This document shows positions 8,922-17,777 of a stretch of DNA of 34,909 nucleotides, in pieces. This DNA comes from Mariprofundus sp. (GTDB lineage Bacteria > Pseudomonadota > Zetaproteobacteria > Mariprofundales > Mariprofundaceae). The stretch lies in NCBI GenBank assembly GCA_027019785.1, contig JALUWF010000325.1, positions 1 to 34,909 of the forward strand. Reading direction: 5' to 3'. The position numbers and the translations under genes were made by a program. Below the pieces are notes generated by a model, which worked only from the letters and a program-made list of their open reading frames with translations, had not been told where the DNA came from and did no database searches. The stretch's first letter is position 1, and the number at the start of each line of letters is the position of its first letter.

Positions 8922-9506
8922 ATGCTGGAAAGCGCATTTTTTAACCTGTTTGCCGGACTATGCGTCCTCTCCGCGCTGGGCGTGGTGACGGCGCGCAACA
9001 CCATGCATTCGGTCATGTTTCTGGTGTTCTGCTTCTTCAATGCGGCCGGGCTGTTCTTTCTGCTCGATGCGGAGTTCCTCGGGGTGATTCTTATTCTGGT
9101 GTATGTGGGCGCGGTCATGGTTCTGTTCATGTTTGTCATTATGATGCTGGAACAGAAGAAGGATGAGTTGAAGAGTTCTGTGCGCCAATATCTGTCACTG
9201 GGCGGTGTGATTGCCGTGTTGCTGCTGATGGAGTTTGTGGCGGCGGCAAGCTCGGGCGTATTTGTACACGGAGCGCATGCGACAGCGGCGCACCTGGGGC
9301 AGCAGATCAATAATACCGAACAGATCGGGCAGGTGTTGTATACCAAATATCTGCTCGGCTTCGAGATTGCGGCGATAATTCTGCTGGTGGCGCTGATTGG
9401 CGCAGTGGTGCTGACGATTCGCAAACGCAAGGATGCAAAATATCAGAATATTTCAGCACAGGTAAAGGTGCGGCGTGAAGATCGTGTGCGCAAGGTGAGG
9501 ATGTAA
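8922..9506 (+). CDS. nuoJ: NADH-quinone oxidoreductase subunit J
   Basis: NuoJ is a membrane-arm subunit with five helices; its third helix changes conformation during coupling. The 194-aa product has the conserved segment [19 protein letters not shown], typical of NuoJ/ND6. The C-terminal tail of about 25 residues is unusually basic and soluble (KRKDAK ... [12 protein letters not shown]). An AGGGAGG site precedes the ATG after a 38-nt gap, the longest gap so far in the operon apart from the nuoF-nuoG element. The stop overlaps the nuoK ATG by one base. Confidence 0.96.
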   Translation: MLESAFFNLFAGLCVLSALGVVTARNTMHSVMFLVFCFFNAAGLFFLLDAEFLGVILILVYVGAVMVLFMFVIMMLEQKKDELKSSVRQYLSLGGVIAVLLLMEFVAAASSGVFVHGAHATAAHLGQQINNTEQIGQVLYTKYLLGFEIAAIILLVALIGAVVLTIRKRKDAKYQNISAQVKVRREDRVRKVRM

Positions 9507-9811
9507 TGGTTGGATTATCCGGGTACCTGATTGTTGCAGCTATGCTGTTCGCCATCGGCGTGGTAGGTCTGTTTCTCAATCGCAAGAATGTGATCACCAT
9601 CCTGATGAGTATTGAGCTGATGTTGCTGGCCGTGAATATCAATCTGGTCGCATTTTCGCATTTTCTCAACGACCTGGGCGGCCAGGTGTTTGTCTTTTTT
9701 GTATTGACAGTGGCGGCCTGTGAAGTGGCGATTGGACTGGCGATTCTGGTGGATTTCCATCGGCTGCGCGGCTCGATCGAGACCGACGACATCAATACGT
9801 TGCAAGGCTAG
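9506..9811 (+). CDS. nuoK: NADH-quinone oxidoreductase subunit K
   Basis: NuoK is a three-helix proton-channel subunit related to MrpC. The 101-aa length is standard. Conserved glutamates lie in [16 protein letters not shown] (helix 2) and [12 protein letters not shown] (helix 3), both on the membrane proton path. The ATG overlaps the nuoJ stop as TAATG. The C-terminal DDINTLQG is characteristic of the family. Confidence 0.97.
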   Translation: MVGLSGYLIVAAMLFAIGVVGLFLNRKNVITILMSIELMLLAVNINLVAFSHFLNDLGGQVFVFFVLTVAACEVAIGLAILVDFHRLRGSIETDDINTLQG

Positions 9812-9823
9812 GGGAGGGTTAAG

Positions 9824-11821
9824 GTGCAAGAGAGCGCAATGATGCTGAATACGACCGAACTGCTGGCTATCCCGCTGCTGCCGTTGCTGGCGGCGATCAT
9901 CGTCGGCATATTCGGATGGGCCCTGAAAGAGAAACTGTCGCATTGCATCACCTCGGGCAGCGTGATTCTGGCCGCCCTGTTATCCGTCCATGTGTTTGTG
10001 CAGGTGCTGGGCGGTGCCAGTTTTTATGGCAACTTCTGGACATGGATGGTGTCGGATCAGTTTATCGTACCTGTCGGCATGATGATTGATCGTCTGACCG
10101 CTATAATGATGATTGTGGTGACGATTGTGTCGGCCTGCGTACATATCTACACCATCGGCTATATGCATGGCGATCCGGGCTATTCGCGCTTCTTCTCCTA
10201 TATTTCGGGCTTTACATTTTCCATGCTGGTGCTGGTGATGGGTAATAATTTCTTCACGCTGTTTTTTGGCTGGGAAGCGGTGGGGCTGGTCTCCTACCTG
10301 TTGATCGGCTTCTGGTTTAAGCGAGAGAGCGCCATTTTTGCTTCGCTCAAGGCATTTGTAGTCAACCGAGTCGGCGATTTCGGTTTTCTCATCGGCGTGC
10401 TGGCTATCTGGTACTACTTCGGCAGTTTCGATTACAGAACGGTCTTTGATATGGTGCCTGCCTTTGTGGAGAAAGGCATGACGCTGAGCTTTATGGGTTG
10501 GCAGATGACTGCCATCACCTTTATCTGCCTCTCCTTGTTCGTCGGTGCCATGGGTAAATCCGGTCAGGTGCCACTGCACGTCTGGCTGCCCGATTCCATG
10601 GAAGGCCCGACGCCGATCTCCGCTCTGATCCATGCCGCCACGATGGTGACTGCCGGCGTATTCATGGTGGCGCGCTGTTCGCCCATGTTTGAATATTCCG
10701 ATACGGCGCTCGCGGCGGTGACGCTGGTGGGCGCGATTACCGCCTGGATGTGCGCCACCATCGGTCTGGTGCAGAACGATATCAAACGCGTCATCGCCTA
10801 CTCCACCTGTTCACAGTTGGGCTATATGTTTGTGGCCTGTGGCGTATCAGCCTATTCCATCGGTATTTTTCATCTGATGACGCACGCCTTCTTTAAATCT
10901 CTGCTGTTCCTGGCAGCAGGGTCGGTGATTCATGCCGTCATGGCCGATCAGGATCTGCGCCGCATGGGGCAGTTGAGAAAATATATGCCGGTGACCTATA
11001 TCACCATGCTGATTGGAGCACTGGCGTTGTCCGGTGTGCCTCCCTTTGCCGGCTTCTGGTCGAAAGATCTGATTATTGAAGCGACTATGGTGCGTGACAT
11101 GGGCTGGGTTGGCAACTTCGCCTCATTTGCAGTGCTGTCAGCCGTGTTTATGACGGCATTTTACACATTCCGTATGTTCTTTTTGACCTTCCATAATTCT
11201 GATCGCGTGCCGGCAACCACCAAGCCGCATGTACACGAGTCACCCAGGGTGATTACCATTCCGCTGATGATTCTGGCTTTTGGCGCACTGGCGGCCGGCG
11301 CATGGGGTGCGCTGGGGCTGGATATGGCCAATCCGGATGTCGCTGCAGGTTATTTCGGACACGCCCTGTTTGTGCTCGATGCACATAATCCGCTGATGAT
11401 GATTGCCGAGGAGGGTGGTGGTGACGAAGCCTGGTATCACTTTATCTTCACCATGCCGTTCTGGTTGGCCATGGGTGGTATTGGTCTGGCCTATGCGATG
11501 TATTTCAAGGAAACTGCCATGCCGGCTAAACTGGCGGAAGTTGCCAAACCATTGCACGCATTTCTGCTCAATAAATGGTATTGGGATGAGCTGTTTGAAC
11601 GCACCCTGATGCTGCCAGCGCAGTGGATGGGTAACACTTTATGGCAGAAAATGGATCTGGCGGTGATTGATAAAGGGCTGATTCATGGCGGCATCGTCAA
11701 TTCGATTCGGGTAGGCGCGGCGCGTATGCGTCAGCTACAAACCGGCATGGTTTATCACTACGCATTTGCGATGGTGATCGGTGTGTTCGGCTTGCTCTCC
11801 TATCTGTTGCTGAAGGCGTAA
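9824..11821 (+). CDS. nuoL: NADH-quinone oxidoreductase subunit L
   Basis: NuoL is the distal antiporter-like proton pump of complex I, with a long lateral helix at the C-terminus. The 665-aa product has the family core, including GWEAVGLVSYLLIGFW, KAFVVNRVGDFGF and MEGPTPISALIHAATMV, which carry the pump Glu, Lys and His residues. It starts at GTG 9824 behind GGGGAGGG; the ATG five codons later has no good site. NuoL, NuoM and NuoN are homologous and lie together at the operon end. Confidence 0.96.
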   Translation: MQESAMMLNTTELLAIPLLPLLAAIIVGIFGWALKEKLSHCITSGSVILAALLSVHVFVQVLGGASFYGNFWTWMVSDQFIVPVGMMIDRLTAIMMIVVTIVSACVHIYTIGYMHGDPGYSRFFSYISGFTFSMLVLVMGNNFFTLFFGWEAVGLVSYLLIGFWFKRESAIFASLKAFVVNRVGDFGFLIGVLAIWYYFGSFDYRTVFDMVPAFVEKGMTLSFMGWQMTAITFICLSLFVGAMGKSGQVPLHVWLPDSMEGPTPISALIHAATMVTAGVFMVARCSPMFEYSDTALAAVTLVGAITAWMCATIGLVQNDIKRVIAYSTCSQLGYMFVACGVSAYSIGIFHLMTHAFFKSLLFLAAGSVIHAVMADQDLRRMGQLRKYMPVTYITMLIGALALSGVPPFAGFWSKDLIIEATMVRDMGWVGNFASFAVLSAVFMTAFYTFRMFFLTFHNSDRVPATTKPHVHESPRVITIPLMILAFGALAAGAWGALGLDMANPDVAAGYFGHALFVLDAHNPLMMIAEEGGGDEAWYHFIFTMPFWLAMGGIGLAYAMYFKETAMPAKLAEVAKPLHAFLLNKWYWDELFERTLMLPAQWMGNTLWQKMDLAVIDKGLIHGGIVNSIRVGAARMRQLQTGMVYHYAFAMVIGVFGLLSYLLLKA

Positions 11822-11831
11822 GGGGACGCGA

Positions 11832-13409
11832 ATGGAATTGAATAATATCATGAACTTTCCGATTCTCAGCCTGAGCATCTTTCTGCCGACGCTTGGTGCG
11901 CTTGTTATCTGGCTGTTTGTGCGTGGTGATCGTGCCGTGCGCTGGGCCAGCCTGGCTGTTTCGATCGCAACATTCCTGGTGACGCTGCCATTGGCACTCA
12001 GCTTTGATACCAGCACGGCGCACATGCAGTTTGAAGAGTTCGCGCCATGGATACCCACCTTCAATGTGAATTATCAACTGGGCGTGGATGGTATTTCCAT
12101 GCCGTTCGTGTTGCTGACCAGTCTGCTCACCATCATCTGTATCGTGTCGGCATGGGAGTGTATCCAGAGCCGCGTGAAAGAGTATATGATCGCCTTCCTG
12201 GTGCTGGAAACCACGCTGATCGGCGTGTTCTGTGCGCTCGATGCAATCCTGTTTTACTTCTTCTGGGAAGCGATGCTGATTCCGATGTATCTGATCATCG
12301 GCGTATGGGGCGGCAAGAATCGTGTGTATGCCACCCTGAAGTTCTTCCTCTATACACTGGCCGGTTCAGTGCTGATGCTGGTGGCTGTATTGGTTATGTA
12401 TTTCAAGGCCGGGCATACCTTCAGTGTGCTGGCCTTTATGGATTATCCGTTTGATTTCACCTGGCAGTTCTGGTTGTGGATTGCCTTCTTTGTCGCCTTT
12501 GCTGTGAAGGTACCGATGTGGCCGGTTCACACCTGGCTACCTGATGCGCATACGGAAGCGCCAACGGCAGGTTCGGTGATTCTGGCAGGTATTCTGTTGA
12601 AGATGGGTGCTTATGGATTCCTACGCTTCTCGCTACCCATTCTGCCGGATGCGTCGCAGTATTTTGTGCCGTTTATGGTGGCGCTGAGCATGATCGCCAT
12701 TATCTATATCTCGCTGGTGGCCATGATGCAGCGCGATATGAAACGGCTGATCGCCTATTCGTCGATTGCCCATATGGGGTTTGTGACGCTGGGTACGTTC
12801 ATGTTTTCCACGCTGGCGCTGGAAGGCGCGGTATTTGGCATGATTTCGCACGGCTTTGTGGCCGGTGCGCTGTTCCTCTGCGTGGGCGTGATGTATGACC
12901 GTTTGCATACGCGTGAAATTGGTGATTATGGCGGCGTGGCCAATGTCATGCCGATTTTTGCCGCTGTGATGATGTTGTTTTGCATGGCCAATGTGGCATT
13001 GCCGGGCGCGTCGGCCTTTGTGGCCGAAGCGTTGGTGTTACTGGGTACGTTTAACGCCCATCCTGCTGCTCAGGCTGCCATGTCGGTTTCCACCAAGTGG
13101 GTGGCGATTGGCGCCGCAACCAGCGTAATTCTGTCGGCCTGTTACACTTTATGGATGTACAAGCGCGTGATACTGGGTGATCTGGTCAAGGATTCGGTAA
13201 AATCCATGCAGGATATGACAGTGCGCGAAATCAGCTATTTCGTGCCGCTGATTTTACTGGTGCTGTGGCTGGGTTTTTACCCTGTGCCGGTGCTCAATGT
13301 GATTCATGAATCGGTTACCCATCTGGTCGCTCAGGCGACCACCACGAAACTGGTGGCGGCGCATGCTCTGGCGCAGGCTGCTCCCATACTGGATGCGGTG
13401 CGCCCGTGA
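11832..13409 (+). CDS. nuoM: NADH-quinone oxidoreductase subunit M
   Basis: NuoM is the middle antiporter-like proton-translocating subunit. The 525-aa product includes FFWEAMLIPMYLIIGVWGG with the helix-5 Glu, a central Lys in AFAVKVPMWPVHTWLPDAH, and APTAGSVILAGILLKMGAYG. Around 14 hydrophobic helices can be counted. An AGGGG site lies just after the nuoL stop. The C-terminus, rich in Ala and Gln, extends slightly past the last helix. Confidence 0.97.
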   Translation: MELNNIMNFPILSLSIFLPTLGALVIWLFVRGDRAVRWASLAVSIATFLVTLPLALSFDTSTAHMQFEEFAPWIPTFNVNYQLGVDGISMPFVLLTSLLTIICIVSAWECIQSRVKEYMIAFLVLETTLIGVFCALDAILFYFFWEAMLIPMYLIIGVWGGKNRVYATLKFFLYTLAGSVLMLVAVLVMYFKAGHTFSVLAFMDYPFDFTWQFWLWIAFFVAFAVKVPMWPVHTWLPDAHTEAPTAGSVILAGILLKMGAYGFLRFSLPILPDASQYFVPFMVALSMIAIIYISLVAMMQRDMKRLIAYSSIAHMGFVTLGTFMFSTLALEGAVFGMISHGFVAGALFLCVGVMYDRLHTREIGDYGGVANVMPIFAAVMMLFCMANVALPGASAFVAEALVLLGTFNAHPAAQAAMSVSTKWVAIGAATSVILSACYTLWMYKRVILGDLVKDSVKSMQDMTVREISYFVPLILLVLWLGFYPVPVLNVIHESVTHLVAQATTTKLVAAHALAQAAPILDAVRP

Positions 13410-13457
13410 TGATGGTTGTCATCATCTCACCCGGACAACAAGGAGAAGGATAATTCC

Positions 13458-14921
13458 ATGGCCAATGTAGTATTCCCGTATCCCTTCCCCGAGCATCTGA
13501 CTTCCTTGATGCCAGAGATATTCGTGGCAATCGCCGCTATGGCGCTGCTGTTGATCGATCTGTTTATTGCGCAGGATAAAAAGTCCATCACCGCCTGGCT
13601 GGCCATTACCGTATCGCTGATTGCAGCGCTGCTTAGTGTTAATGTGATGCAGTCGGAAGCGGTAACCGCTTTTTACGGCTTTTTCCTGCTCGATCACTTC
13701 GCAGTGCTGGCCAAGGTGCTGATCTGTCTGGGTACCGCGTTTGGAATGGTATTGTCCATTCAGTATATGAAAGATGAAGAGCATCTGGGCGAATATTATG
13801 TGCTGATGCTGTTTGCCACGCTGGGTATGATGCTGATGGCCTCGGCCAATAACTTCATCATCATGTATCTGGGTCTGGAATTGATGGCCTTGTGCATTTA
13901 TGTGCTGGTGGGTTATCAGCGCAAGGTGCTGCGTTCGAGTGAAGCGTCATTGAAATATTTTATTCTGGGCGCGCTCTCCTCCGGCATGCTGCTCTATGGC
14001 GTCACCTTTTTGTACGGCGTCTCCGGTAGTTTTAATTTTGCCGGCATTGGTACAGGACTGGCCGCTGCGGGCGCGGATGCGCATACAGCGATTATGCTGG
14101 GTCTGGTATTTGTTATTGCCGGTCTTGCTTTCAAGGTCTCCATGGCGCCATTCCACATGTGGACGCCGGACGCCTACGAGGGCGCGCCAACACCGATCAC
14201 GGCATTTATGTCGGTTGGCCCCAAGGTGGCGGGATTTGTCGTCTTTATCCGCATTCTGGCTGATGCATTGCCGAGTTTGCAGAACGAATACACCATGATC
14301 CTGACCGGCCTGGCCGTGCTGACCATGGCTGTGGGTAATCTGGCTGCCATCGCACAACGCAATATCAAACGTATGCTGGCCTATTCAACCATCGGTCATG
14401 TCGGCTTTATCATGCTGGGTCTGATTGCAGCCAATACCGATGGTTATGCCGCTATCATGGTCTATATGACCATATACATGTTCATGAATATGGGCGCATT
14501 CGCAATTATTATTCTGATGAATCGTGAAGGTATTCCGGGCGAGCTGATTGATGACTTCGCCGGCCTATCGAGAGTGAGACCCGTTTATGCCATGGCTATG
14601 GGGCTGCTGATGTTCTCGCTGGCCGGTATCCCGTTTTTGGGTGGCTTCTGGGCCAAATATGCAGTATTCATGGCGGCTATCGAAGCAGGCCACTTGTATC
14701 TAGTGCTCTACGCGCTGTTGTTCTCAGCAGTTGGTGCGTTTTATTATATTCGCATCGTCAAATACATCTATTTTGATGAAGAGCGCGTGGCCTTCAATTT
14801 TGAAGAGAGCAGTCCCATGCAGTTGACCGTGTTGGTGACAACGATTGCGATTGTCGTGCTGGGTATTTTCCCCGGCCCGTTAATGGATATTTGCAAACAG
14901 GCATTGGCCGGGTTGCTGTAA
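13458..14921 (+). CDS. nuoN: NADH-quinone oxidoreductase subunit N
   Basis: NuoN is the proximal antiporter-like subunit of the membrane arm. The 487-aa product contains LGLELMALCIYVLVGYQR, FKVSMAPFHMWTPDAYEGAP and RNIKRMLAYSTIGHVGF, all standard for the family. I chose ATG 13458 because AAGGAGAAGGA ends a few bases upstream; an in-frame GTG at 13416 would add a hydrophilic 14-residue stretch that lacks family resemblance. This is the last nuo gene. I see no intrinsic terminator in the 146 bases between it and the atp promoter, so read-through into atp is possible. Confidence 0.96.
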   Translation: MANVVFPYPFPEHLTSLMPEIFVAIAAMALLLIDLFIAQDKKSITAWLAITVSLIAALLSVNVMQSEAVTAFYGFFLLDHFAVLAKVLICLGTAFGMVLSIQYMKDEEHLGEYYVLMLFATLGMMLMASANNFIIMYLGLELMALCIYVLVGYQRKVLRSSEASLKYFILGALSSGMLLYGVTFLYGVSGSFNFAGIGTGLAAAGADAHTAIMLGLVFVIAGLAFKVSMAPFHMWTPDAYEGAPTPITAFMSVGPKVAGFVVFIRILADALPSLQNEYTMILTGLAVLTMAVGNLAAIAQRNIKRMLAYSTIGHVGFIMLGLIAANTDGYAAIMVYMTIYMFMNMGAFAIIILMNREGIPGELIDDFAGLSRVRPVYAMAMGLLMFSLAGIPFLGGFWAKYAVFMAAIEAGHLYLVLYALLFSAVGAFYYIRIVKYIYFDEERVAFNFEESSPMQLTVLVTTIAIVVLGIFPGPLMDICKQALAGLL

Positions 14922-15067
14922 GCAGGCTATAAGTAAACTGAAAGCAGGGATATTGATGCAGCACATTAGCAATATTGACACAGTAAAAGCTGCACATCCA
15001 ATGGCTGCTGAAACAATTACAAAGCAGGATTGGCTGGCGGGCTGGAAAAACCGGCGTCAAAAAGTGG
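14922..15067 (+). other. nuoN-atp intergenic spacer, no gene or terminator seen
   Basis: The segment carries an open frame upstream of and in phase with atpI (from 14953), but its residues look unlike any protein and it crosses the promoter, so I treat it as non-coding. No convincing hairpin with a T-tract is present. Only scattered short inverted repeats, such as GCAGC with GCTGC, can be found. Confidence 0.5.
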
Positions 15068-15103
15068 TTGAAAAGTCAGGCGCATGCCGCTATAATGCGC
15101 CTG
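15068..15103 (+). promoter_or_regulatory. atp operon promoter with inverted repeat around -10
   Basis: TTGAAA at 15068-15073 and a perfect TATAAT at 15091-15096 are 17 nt apart, the best sigma-70 promoter in the window. CAGGCGCAT (15077-15085) and ATGCGCCTG (15095-15103) form a perfect 9-bp inverted repeat with a 9-nt spacer that overlaps the -10. A protein bound there would block RNA polymerase, so it is a candidate operator. Transcription would start near 15103, leaving a leader of about 54 nt before atpI. Confidence 0.75.
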
Positions 15104-15156
15104 GATTGCATCAGGGGGCGGTTCGAGGATTCAAAGTTCGATGCTCTGAGGGGTTC

Positions 15157-15528
15157 ATGAAGCAGGAGGGTTTGGTTGCAGTAGGCGGAAGCGTTCGACT
15201 GCAACTGTGGTCAGGAATTACTGGCATTCTTCTTCTGGTACTGTTCGGTCAAGCTGCCTATGCGTTCGCCTATGGATATGGCGTGTTATTAATGGTAGTC
15301 AACGGTATTTGGCTGGCAGCCAGGCTCGGCAAGGTACGGGGTCTTGACGTAAAGTCGGGGCAAAGTTCACTGTTCGCCGGAGCTGCCATAAGGTTTGTCG
15401 CGTTGATTGCAGGATTGTTTTTGGCACATTTTCTGGGGCTTCATCTGTTGGTTGTTGCTGCCGGTATGTTTGTTGCTCAAATGGCGCTGTTCGTGTTCGC
15501 GCTGGTTGATAGCGGAGAGGCGGCGTGA
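15157..15528 (+). CDS. atpI: ATP synthase protein I
   Basis: AtpI is a small membrane protein that assists assembly of the c-ring and is usually the first atp gene. The 123-aa product has four hydrophobic helices (about residues 17-35, 38-55, 72-90 and 93-115) in the AtpI arrangement. Sequence conservation in this family is low, so position upstream of atpB is the main evidence. The ATG at 15157 follows GAGGGG; a longer frame from 14953 would run through the promoter. Confidence 0.8.
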   Translation: MKQEGLVAVGGSVRLQLWSGITGILLLVLFGQAAYAFAYGYGVLLMVVNGIWLAARLGKVRGLDVKSGQSSLFAGAAIRFVALIAGLFLAHFLGLHLLVVAAGMFVAQMALFVFALVDSGEAA

Positions 15529-15591
15529 GCTGTGCCTACCGGGATAGTAAAACGTGGTTCCCCTGGTGGAAATCGGGAATAAAAGGAGAGG

Positions 15592-16416
15592 GTGTTGGCA
15601 GAACAGGGTCATGAAGGCGGCATCGCAGGTCATCTGCATTACTGGACGTTTAAAATTGATGAGTCCAATCCGTTCATGCAAATCCATCTGGATACCATGC
15701 TGATTTCGATAGTTGTGGCTGGTGCCATGCTTGCATTTGCGCTGTGGTTAAAGGGTAAACTTGTTGATGGTGCGCCATCCGGAGCACAAAACTTCATGGA
15801 GTCCGTTGTTGGCTTTGTAGAAGACACTGTGAGTGATAATTTCCCGGTTCATAATCCACTCATAGCTCCACTGGCATTTACTATATTTATCTTTATTGCT
15901 TTGGTTAATACTATCGATGTTCTACCGGTTTTTTTGATTGGTAATATTGCGCACCTGTTTGGTGTGCATCATTTCCGTCCAGTGCCAACCAATGATCTGA
16001 ACCTGCCTGCAGCCATGGCGATTTCAGTATTTGTGTTGGTGTTGTATTATGAGTTTAAGCTTAAGCCTCTACATTTCTGCAAAGAGTTGCTATTCGAGCC
16101 GTTTACGAATTTGGTGCCCGTCTATCTAAAGCCATTTGTCATGCCGATCAATCTTATTTTGAAACTGGTAGAAGAAATCGCCAAGCCGCTCAGCCTGTCG
16201 TTTCGACTGTTTGGCAATATGTTTGCCGGCGAAGTCATCTTCTTGCTGATTTCATTCCTGCTGCTTAGCGGTGGCCCGGTCGGCATGATTTCCGGCTTCT
16301 TTGTCGGATTAGGCTGGTCAATATTCCACTTGTTTATCGGTCTGTTGCAGGCATTTATTTTCATGATTCTGACTGTGGTGTATTTATCTATTGCACACCA
16401 GCCAGTTGAACACTAA
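15592..16416 (+). CDS. atpB: ATP synthase Fo subunit a
   Basis: Subunit a forms the two proton half-channels beside the c-ring. The 274-aa product has the essential stator Arg at about residue 205 in LSFRLFGNMFAGEV, and conserved polar residues near the C-terminus in GLLQAFIFMILTVVYLSIA. Five to six helices are visible. The start is GTG 15592 or TTG 15595, both near AAAAGGAGAGG. The latter has the better 7-nt spacing, a one-residue difference. Confidence 0.95.
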   Translation: MLAEQGHEGGIAGHLHYWTFKIDESNPFMQIHLDTMLISIVVAGAMLAFALWLKGKLVDGAPSGAQNFMESVVGFVEDTVSDNFPVHNPLIAPLAFTIFIFIALVNTIDVLPVFLIGNIAHLFGVHHFRPVPTNDLNLPAAMAISVFVLVLYYEFKLKPLHFCKELLFEPFTNLVPVYLKPFVMPINLILKLVEEIAKPLSLSFRLFGNMFAGEVIFLLISFLLLSGGPVGMISGFFVGLGWSIFHLFIGLLQAFIFMILTVVYLSIAHQPVEH

Positions 16417-16444
16417 TTATTTATAAAAAAAGGAGTATATAAAT

Positions 16445-16699
16445 ATGGATCCACACACTATCATCACAGCTGCATCGGCAATTTCAGTCGGTGTTATTCT
16501 TGCCGCTGCAGGTCTTGGCTCTGCTATCGGCTGGGGTTTGATCTGCTCTAAAACATTGGAAGGTATTTCTCGTCAGCCTGAAATGCGTCCGCAGTTGATG
16601 TTCAATATGTTCATCTTTGCAGGTCTGATGGAATCATTCCCTTTTATCATCATGGCATTCGCTCTGTGGTTCCTGTTCGCTAACCCGTTCCTGGGCTAA
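16445..16699 (+). CDS. atpE: ATP synthase Fo subunit c
   Basis: Subunit c forms the rotating ring. The 84-aa hairpin has helix 1 at about residues 10-38, the polar loop with RQPE at 43-46, and helix 2 at about 52-78 with the ion-binding carboxylate E63 in LMESFPF. At the helix-1 position where Na+-type rings have Gln, this protein has W30, so proton use is more likely. A bulky Trp there is unusual to my knowledge. An AAAAGGAG site precedes the ATG. Confidence 0.96.
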   Translation: MDPHTIITAASAISVGVILAAAGLGSAIGWGLICSKTLEGISRQPEMRPQLMFNMFIFAGLMESFPFIIMAFALWFLFANPFLG

Positions 16700-16741
16700 T
16701 ATCACAAAAACGAACAGTAAACGAACTATTGAGGAGGTCGT

Positions 16742-17224
16742 ATGAGTATTGACCTGACATTTATTGGTCAGATTATTGTTTTCCTGGCGCTGGTGTATCT
16801 GATGAAGAAACACCTGTTTGGTCCTATGTCCGAACTGATGGAAGCTCGATCCAAAAAAATTGCTGAAGGGCTGGCTGCTGCTGATGCTGGACTGGATGCA
16901 AAAGCCAGGGCTGAAGCCGAGATTGCAGAACAGTTGAAAGATGCGCGCAGCAAAGCTGCTGAAATTGTCGCTTCTGCCGAAAGGCGTGCTGCAGAGATTG
17001 GCGAAGAGGCGGTCAACAGATCACGCACTGAGGCTGAAGGTATTGTTGATGCGGCTCGCGAAGAAGTGCATGCTGAACTGGGTCGCGCTCGTCAGGCGCT
17101 GCGTAATGAGGTGGCAGATATCGCCCTGATTGCAGCTGAACGCGTTATTGAATCAGAACTGGACGCCAAGCGTCATGCTGCCTTGATTGATGGCATCGTT
17201 AGCAGTGGATTTGGTCACGCATGA
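16742..17224 (+). CDS. atpF: ATP synthase Fo subunit b
   Basis: Subunit b is the peripheral stalk dimer. The 160-aa product has one N-terminal helix (about residues 3-22), then a long Ala/Glu/Lys/Arg-rich coiled coil through residue 145, as expected. GAGGAGG lies immediately upstream. The stop overlaps the atpH ATG by four bases, linking stalk and delta translation. Confidence 0.95.
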   Translation: MSIDLTFIGQIIVFLALVYLMKKHLFGPMSELMEARSKKIAEGLAAADAGLDAKARAEAEIAEQLKDARSKAAEIVASAERRAAEIGEEAVNRSRTEAEGIVDAAREEVHAELGRARQALRNEVADIALIAAERVIESELDAKRHAALIDGIVSSGFGHA

Positions 17225-17745
17225 GCACATCACGGATTTCACGGCGTTATGCACAGGCTCTGTTTGAATTAAGCCGAGAGGGTGTTGTGCTACATGATGA
17301 TCTCGCTGCTGTGGCCGCAGTGGTCGGTAACGAAGAGGTCACAGCGTTGCTGGACTCTCCGCAATATCCGGTACCGATAAAGCAACAGGTTGTTACCAAG
17401 GCTGCTGGCGGCAAGGTTTGCAGTGAGATTGATCGTCTTGTAGCGATGTTGGTTGCCCGCAACAAGGCTTGCCTGTTGCCTGAAATTGCAGCGCTGGTTG
17501 ATGAGTTAATTCATCAGTCTGAAAGTGAACTGGATGCAGATGTGACAGTTGCAACTGCGATGAGTCATGCTGTCCAGGCCAAACTATCTAAAGCGCTGGC
17601 TGCTTCTACCGGCCAGACGGTTCGATTATCTGTAAATCAAGACAAGTCAATCCTGGGTGGCATGGTGGTTCGCATTGGTGACAGAAAAATAGATTATTCG
17701 TTGCGTACGAAGCTGGCCGGCCTGCGCCGCGCTCTGACATCATAA
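17221..17745 (+). CDS. atpH: ATP synthase F1 subunit delta
   Basis: Subunit delta (OSCP-type) joins the b stalk to the top of F1. The 174-aa product has the N-terminal helical bundle beginning ISRRYAQALFELS and the C-terminal motif GGMVVRIGDRKIDYSLRTKL, both diagnostic. It overlaps atpF by ATGA. A 32-nt gap with GAGGAAA separates it from atpA. Confidence 0.96.
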   Translation: MSTSRISRRYAQALFELSREGVVLHDDLAAVAAVVGNEEVTALLDSPQYPVPIKQQVVTKAAGGKVCSEIDRLVAMLVARNKACLLPEIAALVDELIHQSESELDADVTVATAMSHAVQAKLSKALAASTGQTVRLSVNQDKSILGGMVVRIGDRKIDYSLRTKLAGLRRALTS

Positions 17746-17777
17746 GCAACAGACTAGAGTATTAGAGGAAATAAAAC

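Noticed and set aside
14953-15156. 68-codon extension upstream of atpI
   Set aside because: It crosses a near-perfect promoter and adds non-conserved residues; ATG 15157 has its own ribosome site.
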